DNA of 64,000 nt from contig CAWFEX010000013.1 of assembly GCA_963814955.1 (NCBI GenBank), forward strand, positions 383,533-447,532, given 5' to 3'. This DNA is from DATCJA01 sp963814955. Its GTDB lineage: Bacteria; Acidobacteriota; Vicinamibacteria; Vicinamibacterales; UBA2999. Position numbers and translations under genes: made by a program. The notes below the pieces were generated by a model that saw only the letters and a list, made by a program, of their open reading frames with translations, was not told where the DNA came from and made no database searches. Positions 9,733 through 18,834 of the stretch are shown piece after piece. The first letter of the stretch is position 1; each line of letters begins with the position of its first letter.

Positions 9733-12725
9733 TCAGAATGTGTATCGCACTCCCAACTGCATCGTTCGCGGAAGATCGGCCACGATCGACTGCATGAAGA
9801 ACGCCGACGAACGGTCGCCGACGGGGTTGCCGAAATTCACCCTGTCGAACGCGTTGTAGATTTCCCAGTAGAAGCCCAGCGCCTGCGCCGTCGCCATGCG
9901 GAGCTCGTATTGGAGGCGCAGATCGAACCCTATCTTGTTGCTTCCCTTGATCCCGTTCCGGATCGCGAGTCCATTGGCGTCGACGTCCGACACGATCGGC
10001 CGCGTGGCGTCGTCGCGGCCTCTGACCGGGCGGTCTGCGGCACCCTGCCCGGTGGTCTGGTTGTCGCGGTCGCCGTTGGCGTCACGGCCCAGCGTTTCAT
10101 TGGCCGGATTGCCCGAGTAGTACCGGAACGACGCGCCGATTCCGAGCCCACGCCAGGCATCCCAGTTGCCGCCGCTCGTAAAGGCGTGCCGGTTGTCGGT
10201 GTTTGCGAGCCCATAGTCGAGCCGCGGGTTGAGGTCGTCGTTGACACGCTTCTCGACGATGTTGCCGCCGTTGGAGAAACCGGCATTGACATCGCGCGCA
10301 CGCGACAAGGTGTACCCCAGGCGACCGGACCATCGGTTGGCGAACCGGCGCTGCAGGCCGATTTCAAGCGCGTCGTAGTCGGTGTTGAATTCCGGCCGCG
10401 ACTGATACTGCAGCACGCGCAGGAAGTTCGTGCTGCGCGCCGCAGCGGGGATCAGCGTTCCGTCGGGATCGAACACCGACGGACCCGGCCGCCCGATCGT
10501 TCCGTTTGGCAGCACACGCGGCTCGTTGATGTCGATGCGGAGCGTCTGGTCGCGCCCGCGGTTGCCGACATAATCCACGGTGAGAGCGATGCCAGGCAGC
10601 AGCTCGCGCTGGATACCGCCGCTGAATCCAATCAGGTACCCCATCTTGCGGTCCCCGTCGAGTACCGGCTCGTTGTTCACGAACCCCCCGGCGTCTACGC
10701 GGTTTCGAACGCTGATCAGCTCCGCGCGGCACGCAGGACTGATCACGGCGAGCCCATCACGGCCAGCCGGGCTGAGGCATGGATTGGCGGGAATCACTCC
10801 GCGCGCGGCAGATGTGTCCTCGCCCGTGTCGTAGATGAACGCGGGCGTGATCACGGCGCCGGCCTCGAGGTTGGAGAGGACGGCGGTCGCCTGGTACTCG
10901 TAGAACTTGCCGACGCCCGCTCGAATGAGTGTCTTCTCGTCGGGGGCGTAGGCCACGCCCACCCGCGGCGCGAAGGCATCCTTCGTGTTCGGGATCATGT
11001 GCTGGTAGTCGTAGCGGATGCCCAGGTTCAGCGTCAGTTTGCTACTCGCCTGCCACTTGTCGGCGACGAAGAAGTTGGTGCGCCAGTCGTCCATGGCGAG
11101 AAACAGGTCACCCATCCGCATGCGGAACCGCCTCGGCCACGTGGCAAGGTTCGCCGACTCGAAGGGCCGGTTCCCGGCAAACTCGAAGATCCCGAAGTAG
11201 TTGTGCGCCGACGATATTGGTCCCGCCGTTCTTGCTGGCGCCGAAGCCGAACTTCAAAGTGTGATTCTCCGGCGTGAAGGTGAACTGGTTGCTGAACCCT
11301 GTGGTCACGACCGACGCGCCGCTCGGGCTTTCATGCGGCCCGGCCTGATAGTCCGGATGCATCTGCCCGGAGCCGAAGTCCAGCTGGTCGCGCCCGCCAA
11401 GGCCGATGAGCTCACCCTCTCCGACACCGGAGAGCGCCCACACCTTGCCGCCACCCTCGTCGAAGAGTGCCTGATCTCCGACGTGCAGATTCTCGAGCAC
11501 GCGGAATACCCGCGCCTCGTTCACCATGCGGTTTCCCAGCACACCAAGCCACTGGGTGCTCCAGAAAAACTCTCCCGGCTTCGGCGCGCGTTCGATTCTC
11601 ATCGCCGAGATTGTCCGTTTGTCCCGTTCGTGATCCTGACCGTCCACCGCGTTCGGATCGAACAGCGCCCGGAAATTGAACCTGTTCGACGCGTTCAGCT
11701 CGTAGTCCACACGCTGAAAGATGTTGGTGGATTTGATGGGAAGGGTGGTGGAGTACAGCTCGCCAGCGGCGCTGCCTCTGCCGGATAGTTCAGGCTGGCC
11801 GCCTGTTGGATCTGAAGGCGCTCGATATTGAAGAAGAAGAATGCCTTGTTCCTCAGAATCGGTCCGCCGATGCTGCCGAGCGTCGTCTTGATACCGCTGT
11901 CCGGCTTGTCCAGGCCATTCTTTTTCACGAAGTAGTTGGTGGCATCCAGGCTGCTGTCCTGGAGGTAGAACGCGCCCCGGCCATGAATGGCGTTGGTGCC
12001 GCTCTTGGTGACCGCGTTCACGATCGCGCCGGTGGAGCCTCCGTACTCGGCGCCGTACTCGTGCACCAGCACCTGGTACTCGGAGGTGGTGTCGATCGTC
12101 ATGCGGGTCTGCGATCCCGTTCCGGCCAGTGTTCGATCGTCGTTGTTGTACATGCCGTCGACCATGAACAGATTGCCGCCCGTCTCACGGCCGTTGGCGC
12201 TGTACTGCGAACCCTCGAAGGCGCCCGGCGCAAGGTTGGGCGTCATGCCGGGCACCAGGGCCAGCAACGCGTACTGCTGGCGTCCCTGTGTCGGCAGGTC
12301 GTCGATCTGCTGTGCCGTGATGTTGGCGCCAATCTGGGTCTGCGTGACCTCGATGATCGGCGCCTCGCCGGTCACCGTAATCTGATCCTGCAGACCTCCG
12401 ATCGGCAGCGCGAAGCTGAGTGTGACGGCCTGGCCGACAGCGACAGCGATTCCGGTCTGTGTCTGCGTCTGAAAGCCCTGAAGCTCTGTCCGGACCGTGT
12501 AGCGGCCGGGCGTTACCGCGACGATGACGAAGCGGCCACCCTCGTTGGTGACAGCCGTCCGGACCAGTCCGGTGGATTCTTCTGTGATGGTGACGGTTGC
12601 ACCGGGAAGGGTGCTCCCGGTTTGATCGAGTACGGTCCCGTTGACTTCAGAAACGCCTCCTTGGCCGAGCACAGGAACGACAGACAACAACAAAACCACC
12701 GCGGCGTACAAGTACGGCGAAGCAT
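9733..12725 (-). pseudogene. Oar-like TonB-dependent receptor 3, frameshifted
   Basis: This is the first receptor of the array in transcription order and a close paralogue of receptor 2. The ATG at 12725 behind CCCGAGGAGGCC opens a frame that leaves the correct one within about 12 codons; the in-frame signal peptide (YAAVVLLLSVVPVLGQ) follows. Further breaks lie near 11,750 (after YPAEAAPLA) and near 11,110-11,200 (after the GANIVG-type barrel strand). Outside those points the carboxypeptidase-regulatory domain, plug (IDDLPTQGRQQYALLALVPG), barrel and terminal LGVRYTF are all preserved. Such good preservation around three single-base breaks suits either very recent inactivation or consensus error. 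Confidence 0.75.
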
Positions 12726-13047
12726 AAACGGCCTCCTCGGGTTGTGGGGGTGGTATGCGGGCTGGGAAAGGACCGACGACCGACACCGACGACCGACGAC
12801 GACGACCGACGCGTGAGTTTTCCGAAAGATTGGTCTACATACGCCGCGCCATACTAGGAATTGCGCGGTTTGGAGTCAAGGGCCAAGCGACCCGGTCAAC
12901 GGACGTGAAGAAAATGCGGATGAGGTTCTGCTCGGAAGAGAACCGCCCGAAAAACGGCCACGCGGCCGATCAGGGGTCGGAGTTACTATCTTCCGATCCT
13001 TCAGCGACCCGTTGGCAGCGGCGGCGTTGAACGAGGAGGGTTGTGAG
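12726..13047. other. Intergenic region with short CGAC-rich tandem repeat
   Basis: This 322-base gap separates the leftward receptor array from rightward genes, so it should hold divergent promoters. At about 12,770-12,812 a microsatellite-like run of ACCGACGAC units occurs. I see no gene and no clear promoter hexamers. Confidence 0.4.
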
Positions 13048-13302
13048 ATGCGGAGTGCATTCACAAGCTCGGTAATCGCCATAGGTTTCCTGGCAATCGG
13101 CCCGGTCGCGGCCCCCCGTCAGACAACCGCTCCAGCACGAACCGCCGACGGCAGGCCCAAACTGCAAGGCATCTGGCAGGTGATGAACACGGCCGCGTGG
13201 GACCCTTGAAGAGGCGTGCTGGGAAGGGGAGCGCGATCGTCAAAACATTCTCGACGCGGGCTATAAGCAGTATTATTACGGGGAAGCCTGGCGAGGGCGG
13301 TA
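13048..13302 (+). pseudogene. Internally deleted remnant of a secreted GDTLV-family protein
   Basis: An ATG at 13048 with GGAGGG upstream opens a signal peptide followed by RTADGRPKLQGIWQVMNTAAWD, the typical mature N-terminus of a widespread Acidobacteriota secreted family. After 54 codons the frame stops at 13,207-13,209. The following bases in the next frame encode EEACWEGERDRQNILDAGY and end WRGR at a stop at 13,300-13,302, which resembles the family's C-terminus. The whole centre, several hundred residues including the expected GDTLV motif, is missing. Relatives that keep the centre lie at 14,261-15,089 and 45,428-46,282. I read this as an internal deletion. Confidence 0.55.
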
Positions 13303-13342
13303 AGAGGATCCGATATCAGTCGGATGTGAAGGGAGCCTAGCG

Positions 13343-13750
13343 ATGACATTCAGAGTTTCTCTAACGGCCGCTGTCGTCGGTCTCCTGCTGACGGCGGTTG
13401 CTGCATCCGCGCACCATTCGTTTGCCGCCGAGTTCGATGTGAACAAGCCGATCAAGCTCCGAGGGACGCTGACGAAGATGGAGTGGGTCAACCCTCACGG
13501 CTGGATCTACATCGACGTCAAGCAGCCGGATGGCAAAGTGACAAACTGGGCGATCGAGGCCGGCTCGGCGAACGCGCTCATCCGCCGCGGACTGCGGCAG
13601 ACTGACTTTCCCGCGGGCGTTGAGGTGATGGTCGAGGGCTACCAGGCCAAGAACGGGACGCAGAAGGCCAACGGCAGCACCGTGACGTTCGCCGACGGTC
13701 GCAATTTCTTCCTCGGCGCGTCCGACGCGGGGGCGCCGCCGACGAAGTGA
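13343..13750 (+). CDS. Secreted DUF6152 family protein
   Basis: A 135-residue exported protein with a signal peptide ending at about residue 23 (AAVAASA), then the DUF6152 hallmark HHSFAAEFDVNKPIKLRG and KMEWVNPHGWIYIDV. It is probably a small periplasmic beta-barrel of OB-fold type; the paired histidines and acidic residues could bind a metal, but that is inference. A second copy lies convergently at 13,861 and a third at 44,933. Such genes cluster with the GDTLV family in Acidobacteriota. Function unknown. Confidence 0.85.
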   Translation: MTFRVSLTAAVVGLLLTAVAASAHHSFAAEFDVNKPIKLRGTLTKMEWVNPHGWIYIDVKQPDGKVTNWAIEAGSANALIRRGLRQTDFPAGVEVMVEGYQAKNGTQKANGSTVTFADGRNFFLGASDAGAPPTK

Positions 13751-13756
13751 GGAACG

Positions 13757-13848
13757 AACAAGTCACAAGTCGCAAGTCACAGGTCACGAGTCACAACTTC
13801 AACCGAAGAACCTTTGTGACTTGAGCCTTGTGACTTGTGACTTGATCC
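13757..13848. repeat. Heptamer CAAGTCA repeat forming an inverted pair
   Basis: On the left are about five degenerate copies of a CAAGTCA-type heptamer; on the right are complementary TTGTGACTTG units. Together they form a long hairpin between two convergent DUF6152 genes, where it could act as a bidirectional terminator. The same design recurs at 44,845-44,932. Confidence 0.7.
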
Positions 13849-13860
13849 GCCGCCGCCGGC

Positions 13861-14250
13861 CTACGGCGGCGGCGCCTGGCTCGAGCCAGCGAACATCTTC
13901 CTTCCGTTCAGCAGCACCGTCTTCGCGTTCATCAGTTTGCTGCCGTCGCGCGCCAGGAAGCCATCCACGGTGAGAGTGTCGCCGATCTTTATGTCGTCGC
14001 GCTTCCAGCCGAGCCTGATGAGCGCCATGATATTTCCCATTTCAATCGCCCAACTCGTGACGTTGCCCGCGTCGTCTTTTGCATCGACGTGCAAGAAAAT
14101 ATGCGGGTTCGCCCATTCCATCTTCGTAACCGGGCCGGTAATGGTGATCGGCTTTGCGGCGTCGAATTCGGCCGCGAACGAGTGATGCGCATGGACGGGG
14201 TGTGTCGCGAGCGCGAGGCCGAGAAGCGATGCGGCCACTACGTGTCTCAT
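13861..14250 (-). CDS. Secreted DUF6152 family protein
   Basis: A 129-residue exported protein: signal peptide to about residue 20 (ALATHPVHA), then HHSFAAEFDAAKPITITG and KMEWANPHIFLHVDAKD. It is paralogous to the gene at 13,343, with which it converges across the heptamer-repeat hairpin. It starts 10 bases after the stop of the upstream GDTLV-family gene on the same strand and is probably co-transcribed with it. Function unknown. Confidence 0.85.
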   Translation of the reverse strand: MRHVVAASLLGLALATHPVHAHHSFAAEFDAAKPITITGPVTKMEWANPHIFLHVDAKDDAGNVTSWAIEMGNIMALIRLGWKRDDIKIGDTLTVDGFLARDGSKLMNAKTVLLNGRKMFAGSSQAPPP

Positions 14251-14260
14251 GATGCCCTCC

Positions 14261-15089
14261 TCACTTCGCGGCTGTCGGTCCCACCATGTGCTGCAGCGAC
14301 TTTTCGTTCTCGTTGCAGACGTATTCGAGCAGGTCCGTGTTAATCGCCAGCGACAGCTTGAACGTAGTCGTCCACGGCTTCGTGTACGCCTTCGGATCGT
14401 CGACCGTCAGTTCCACCTGGAGAGTCCCGTAGTTCACGCGCCGAATGCGCTCGACCGTCCGGGCCTGGTCCGTGAGCGGGTGCCCCATGATGTCCAGCCA
14501 TTGTCCGTCCTTGTAGCCGCTGGTTTCGACCACCAGCGTGTCGCCGTCCCACTTGCCGACCGAATAGCCCTTGAAGGAAGGCTCGGGGTTCTTCGGGAGC
14601 GTACGGCCGTCGAGAAAGATCTGGCGGTACCTGCAGCATGTATTCGTCGAGGATCGTCAGGCTGTCGGCCGTCTGAATGATCTTCTGCATCGCGAAGCTG
14701 GGCCACGCCCGCGGCGATGCGATTGGCAGACACCGCGCAACGGTGTCGTCCTTCCCGAGGTCGGCGCCGCGCTGCTTCACGAGCGCCTCTGCCCAGGGTT
14801 GCATGGGCAGATTGGGAGCAATGTTGATGGCCTGTGAGGGGATGCCGGTCTGCGCATCGATGCATCCCAGGCGGGCCTTCGTCTCGTCGCACGGCATCCG
14901 CTCTGCATCCCACAATCCCGAGAGATCCGGTTTCCCGTCCGCCATTGCCGGCGCAGGCGCCTCGAGGTTCGGCGTGCCCGCCGCCGTCAGCGGCACCTTC
15001 GTGCGGACGTCGTGCCACTGCGCAGATAACGGCGCGGCAGCGCAGCCAACGATGACGATGAGAACGACCATTTGTCCGAGTGGGTACAT
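14261..15089 (-). pseudogene. Secreted GDTLV-family protein, one frameshift
   Basis: Starts at ATG 15089 (MYPLGQMVVLIVIVGCAAAP signal sequence), followed by MADGKPDLSGLWDAERMPCD. The frame shifts by one base near 14,635 (after DEYMLQ). In the new frame the sequence continues with FLDGRTLPKNPEPSFKGYSVGKW-type text, WDGDTLVVETSGYKDGQWLD and LQVELTVDDPKAYTKPW, ending at 14261. Restoring one base gives about 275 residues, similar in layout to the intact relative at 45,428. The family is common in Acidobacteriota and always secreted; its function is not established. Confidence 0.65.
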
Positions 15090-15421
15090 ACGTGCCTTCT
15101 TTCCGCGAGGTTGTCTTCGCCGATACGTACCCGGCAACAAGGTGTCTATGGTGATTAACGCGCGGGAGCTGTAGATCCGAACACTCGCGCCCTTCAGTGG
15201 TGGTCCGTAGCGTCCGCCTTTACCTCGACTGTTTTGGGCTGTCATGAGTGAGTCGAAGGCCAGGCGGGAGACCACCAACGGTCCGGCTGACCACCTCCGC
15301 CAAGGTCGCGTCGCTGCGCGACGCGACAAGCAGTGCTGCTTGGCGGTTCGCCGGCGAACCGCCCCGGGTGGTCCGCCGAAGCCTTTGGCGAAGGCGGAAG
15401 CCGGACACTACGGTCGGAGCG
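15090..15421. other. Intergenic region with nested palindromes
   Basis: A 332-base gap with no supported gene. It holds several short perfect palindromes (GCGTCGCTGCGCGACGC near 15,308 and GGTTCGCCGGCGAACC near 15,344). It also has a longer degenerate version of the dispersed REP element at about 15,371-15,412, ending CCGGACACTAC and lying next to the 3-prime end of the MBL-fold gene. Confidence 0.5.
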
Positions 15422-16457
15422 TTACCAGCCGATCACCATGTCCTTCGTCGCTGTATCGAAGCAGACGGGCGTGCGATAGAGCACGTCCAGTGTTCGCGTC
15501 CGGGGCGACGCGCGCCTGATCGCATAGGCGGGCGGGTAGTTCGAGGCCCAGAGCATCGCACCAGGGCCATCGTGATGGCCGATGAACACCGTGGCAGGAC
15601 TGAATGTCTTGACGAGTTCGACAAGCGGCGGAATTCCTGCCTCGAAGTTGACGTAAGGGAGCATCGCTACATCGACGGCCTCCGCGCGCTGCATCAGCGC
15701 ACGCTGTTCGTTTGTGATCGGCCCCGGGCTGTCCGCAAACATCACCCGGAAGTTGTTGCCAAGCGTGAACAGATAGTTGATCACGCCCGTCGTCCCGATG
15801 CTCGGATCCCGGCTGCCACGGGCGCGAACCGCCTCGGCCTGCTTCGCCTCCGCGTCCGAGTACAGAATCCTGCAGCGCTGCCGTCTGCAACGCCGCCTGC
15901 TGTTTCTCCAGGAATCCCTCCGGCACCGTTGTGGCAATGACGTTGTGTCGCCCGAGCACGGTTTCGACTCGGACGCCTGGATACTGCAACACTTCGCCGC
16001 CTTTGACGGCCTTGAATTGCCGGGCGCCAAGACCACCTTTCGCAACGACGTCACCCGTCTGCGCCGCGCCGATTACTGTAGCGCCGGTTTGCCTGGCGAC
16101 GGACGCCGCATCCGACATGTGATCGAAGTGCGGATGGCCGATGAAGATCGCGGTCGCCTTTTTGAACTCCTGAGGCGTCACGCCTATGCGGTGGTTACGT
16201 GGCACACGTTCGTAATACGCGTCGAGCAGGAAGACGTTGTCGCGATAGACCAGCTCGTAATTGGTGTGGCCAAGCCACCGGATGACAACCGTCTCCTGAC
16301 TCTTCGGCAGCGGTCCGCCCGCCGAGACCGGTGTCAACAGTTGACACGCAGGGTCCTGGTGCAGCGTCTCGCGAGGCGTTTGTACGTAAAGCACGGCTGG
16401 CGAAAGCACCATAGCGCAGAGACAAAGGAGTATGCAGAAACGCATCGAAGCGGTCAT
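15422..16457 (-). pseudogene. Secreted MBL-fold metallo-hydrolase, one frameshift
   Basis: ATG 16457 follows GAGGAGCTGCTC. A signal peptide (about 1-26) precedes a metallo-beta-lactamase fold with strand IRWLGHTNYEL and the zinc motif HPHFDH. The frame breaks near 15,870 and resumes as ILYSDAEAKQAEAVRARGSRD, through MFADSPGPI and VFIGHHDGPGAM, to a stop at 15422. One indel yields about 345 residues, the same length as its tandem paralogue at 16,473. The pair probably hydrolyses a small ester, lactone or phosphodiester outside the cytoplasm; the substrate is unknown. Confidence 0.7.
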
Positions 16458-16472
16458 GAGCAGCTCCTCGTC

Positions 16473-17510
16473 TCAGTTGCCGACGTAGAGCTCGCGGGTC
16501 ACGGTGTTGATGCAGACCGGAGCGCGCAGGAGCGGCGCGATCGCTCGCGTCTTCGGAAATTCGTCGCGAATCGCCAGACCGAGGGGCCCCATGGGCATGT
16601 CCAGCATGCGGTTCCGGTGCCCGTCGTGGTGGGTCGGCAGCATCAGGTCCGGCTTGAACAAGCGGACGTATTCCATCGTGATCGGAATGGCGAGCTCGCC
16701 GCCGTAATACGGAATGAAGCCGACGTCGACCTTCGGCTTGCCCTGCATGATCTTTCGTTCCGCGTCAGTGGTCGGCCCCGCGCTGTCCGTGTAGAACATC
16801 GTGAAGCCATTGTCGAACGTGAAGAAATACGCGATGGTGCCTTCCTTGATGAGCCGGTCGCGCTCCTCAGCCGTGGTCGGCACCATTCCGCCAAGCCGTC
16901 GGTCGTGCGCCTGCTCCTGCGGTGTGAGGCCGCCTTTCAGGCTGATCGCGGCCGCCGCCGCCCGATCCTTCTGCATGTACTCGTTCGGCACGATGTTGTG
17001 GTGGCCGAGAACGGCCTCCACCGTGAAGCCGTTGAATTTGAATGTCTCGCCGCCGAGTCCCTTGACCGCTGCCATTTTTTTGTCATCGACGCGTCCCGTT
17101 CCCCTGATCCATCGCATCGCGATTGGATCGGCCACGACGAGCGCGCCCGTCTTTTCGCCGATATACGGTGCGTCCCACAAGTGCTCACCGTGTGCGTGCC
17201 CGATGAGAATCGCGTCGACATCTTTCGTCATCATTTCGGGCGTGACGTCGCTCTGTTCCCACCACGAGAGCATGTCGATGCCCGCGTCCAGGAGGACGAC
17301 GTTGTCGCGGTATGCCAGCTCGTAGTTCGCCACGCCAAGGAAGCGGAGAACGGCGACGTCGGGGTTCTGCGGCCGCGGCCCACCAGCCGCGGTCGGCATG
17401 AGGCTCGAACACGCGGGCTCCTTGTCGAGGGCTGGATACGACCCTTGAGCGGATGCGGTAGACGCGAAGGCAAGAAAAGTGAGCAGTACGACGGCGGTTC
17501 TGGTCGGCAT
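16473..17510 (-). CDS. Secreted MBL-fold metallo-hydrolase with HxHGEH motif
   Basis: A 345-residue exported protein: signal peptide to about residue 21 (FASTASA), strand VLRFLGVANYELAYRDN, then GHAHGEH where the family norm is HxHxDH. Downstream are EAVLGHHN, MFYTDSAGP and LMLPTHHDGH, which supply the remaining zinc-ligand candidates. The replacement of the metal-bridging or catalytic aspartate by glutamate is the one notable change; its tandem paralogue has the usual HPHFDH. The gene lies 15 bases upstream of that paralogue on the same strand, so they form an operon. Confidence 0.85.
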   Translation of the reverse strand: MPTRTAVVLLTFLAFASTASAQGSYPALDKEPACSSLMPTAAGGPRPQNPDVAVLRFLGVANYELAYRDNVVLLDAGIDMLSWWEQSDVTPEMMTKDVDAILIGHAHGEHLWDAPYIGEKTGALVVADPIAMRWIRGTGRVDDKKMAAVKGLGGETFKFNGFTVEAVLGHHNIVPNEYMQKDRAAAAAISLKGGLTPQEQAHDRRLGGMVPTTAEERDRLIKEGTIAYFFTFDNGFTMFYTDSAGPTTDAERKIMQGKPKVDVGFIPYYGGELAIPITMEYVRLFKPDLMLPTHHDGHRNRMLDMPMGPLGLAIRDEFPKTRAIAPLLRAPVCINTVTRELYVGN

Positions 17511-17548
17511 TATTACTCCAGCTGAGGCGCGCCTAATGTAACTCAGAA

Positions 17549-17574
17549 GTCCAGCTAAAGCTGGACACTACGTA
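17549..17574. repeat. REP-like palindrome copy
   Basis: A variant of the dispersed palindrome with arms GTCCAGCT and AGCTGGAC followed by ACTACGTA. Both arms have changed together (A/T for G/C), so the stem is preserved. It lies between the CHAT-TIR gene end and the MBL-fold gene start. Confidence 0.8.
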
Positions 17575-17616
17575 TGGACGCGGTTACCCGCTACGTACGG
17601 ACCGCGGTGACCGCGG

Positions 17617-18834
17617 TTACCCGCGCGGACGTTGTCTTGTGATGCCCCAGATCAGCCGCGTCAAGGGATCGGGATCCTTCAGGCGGAAATCAACCCACGT
17701 CATGGCGTTCAGAAAAATCGGCAGCTCCACGTTATCGGGCGCGTCCGGCAGCAGCACCGGAATAACGGGACTGTTGCGCTTTTTGAACTCGCGGAGGAAT
17801 CCATCGAGCTCCTGCTGCTGCCACGGTCCGATGCCGGCCGCGCCTACGAACACCGCCGCGGTCCGAATGCTGCCGATCTGCTTTTCGAGCAGTTGCTGCC
17901 AGGGCTGCCCCGGAGGCAATTCACGTTCGTCGAGCCACGTCAGCAGGCCACGTTCCTCTAACAAATCGGCGATGCGCCGCACCGAGGGCTTGTCGGCGCC
18001 GTTGTGGCACAGGAATACGTCGAATTCGCCACAGGCGCGTTTTCTGTCCAGCTCCCGCTTCGTCGAAAGTCGCTCCGCGGCGAGCTCGGCAGCCGCAGCA
18101 CGTGCTGCGGCGTCTGCGGCCGCATCAATGGTGTGAGCATCGGCGGCCGTGCGAAGCGATGCGCCCACTGCACTCACCGCAGCAGCCGGCGTCACATCAA
18201 CGAGGCGGGCATCGGGCGAACCGCTCTTCAGGAGCAACGACGCATCGCTGGCGATATCTGCAAGCGCGCCGTGCGCGTGCGAAGCCGCTTCCTGCATGGT
18301 GGATCCTGTGGCCAGGCTCGCATACAGGCGGGCAGCGAACACGGCCTGCGGCCGGCCGCGGAGCGTGCCCTCGGAAACCATGACGGACGGCCCGCGATCC
18401 CACAGCGCAGCGGGGGACGCGTCGAACGCCGAATCGCGCGCACACGGCTGTAAAACGGTGAGCTGCAGGGTTTGATGCTGACTCAGGAGAGTTCCGAGAT
18501 ATGGCGTGGTGATGCTGCGCGCGCCGCGGCTCGTATTCTCGAGCGTGAGCGTGCCGTATCGCGCGGCAGCCCGCCAGCTCGCGTGCCCGATGAAGTGGAG
18601 AACATGACACGGGCTCGCGGCGAGCCGCTGTTTCAGTGCCTGCTCGGTGGCGGGCACCACACGGTCAACGGCGACGAGACCCTGAGCCTCGAGCGACTTC
18701 AGCGCGTTCGAGAGATCCTGCCACGCCGCTTCGGCGTCGAAGGCCGCCGCGTCGCGGGGACAGGGAATAATCACCACAACGCGCAGCGGCAGCCCCGTCA
18801 ACCGATCTGCTCCGGCGCCACCCGTACCGGTCAC
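17617..18834 (-). CDS. CHAT-TIR fusion protein, putative caspase-like protease and NADase effector
   Basis: A 405-residue cytosolic protein. Residues about 15-215 fit a CHAT (caspase HetF-associated with TPRs) peptidase domain: HVLHFIGHASW with candidate catalytic His84, and LQLTVLQPCARD with candidate Cys131. An alanine-rich, probably helical linker (about 220-262) leads to a TIR domain at about 270-400: FDVFLCHNGADKPSVRRIADLL, WLDERELPPGQPW, and QQQELDGF with Glu342 where NADase TIRs keep their catalytic glutamate. CHAT proteases and TIR NADases are both known effectors in bacterial immunity and regulated cell death. The ATG at 18834 overlaps the stop of the upstream M48 peptidase gene (ATGA), so the two are translationally coupled. 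Catalysis by either domain is inferred from motifs. Confidence 0.85.
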   Translation of the reverse strand: MTGTGGAGADRLTGLPLRVVVIIPCPRDAAAFDAEAAWQDLSNALKSLEAQGLVAVDRVVPATEQALKQRLAASPCHVLHFIGHASWRAAARYGTLTLENTSRGARSITTPYLGTLLSQHQTLQLTVLQPCARDSAFDASPAALWDRGPSVMVSEGTLRGRPQAVFAARLYASLATGSTMQEAASHAHGALADIASDASLLLKSGSPDARLVDVTPAAAVSAVGASLRTAADAHTIDAAADAAARAAAAELAAERLSTKRELDRKRACGEFDVFLCHNGADKPSVRRIADLLEERGLLTWLDERELPPGQPWQQLLEKQIGSIRTAAVFVGAAGIGPWQQQELDGFLREFKKRNSPVIPVLLPDAPDNVELPIFLNAMTWVDFRLKDPDPLTRLIWGITRQRPRG

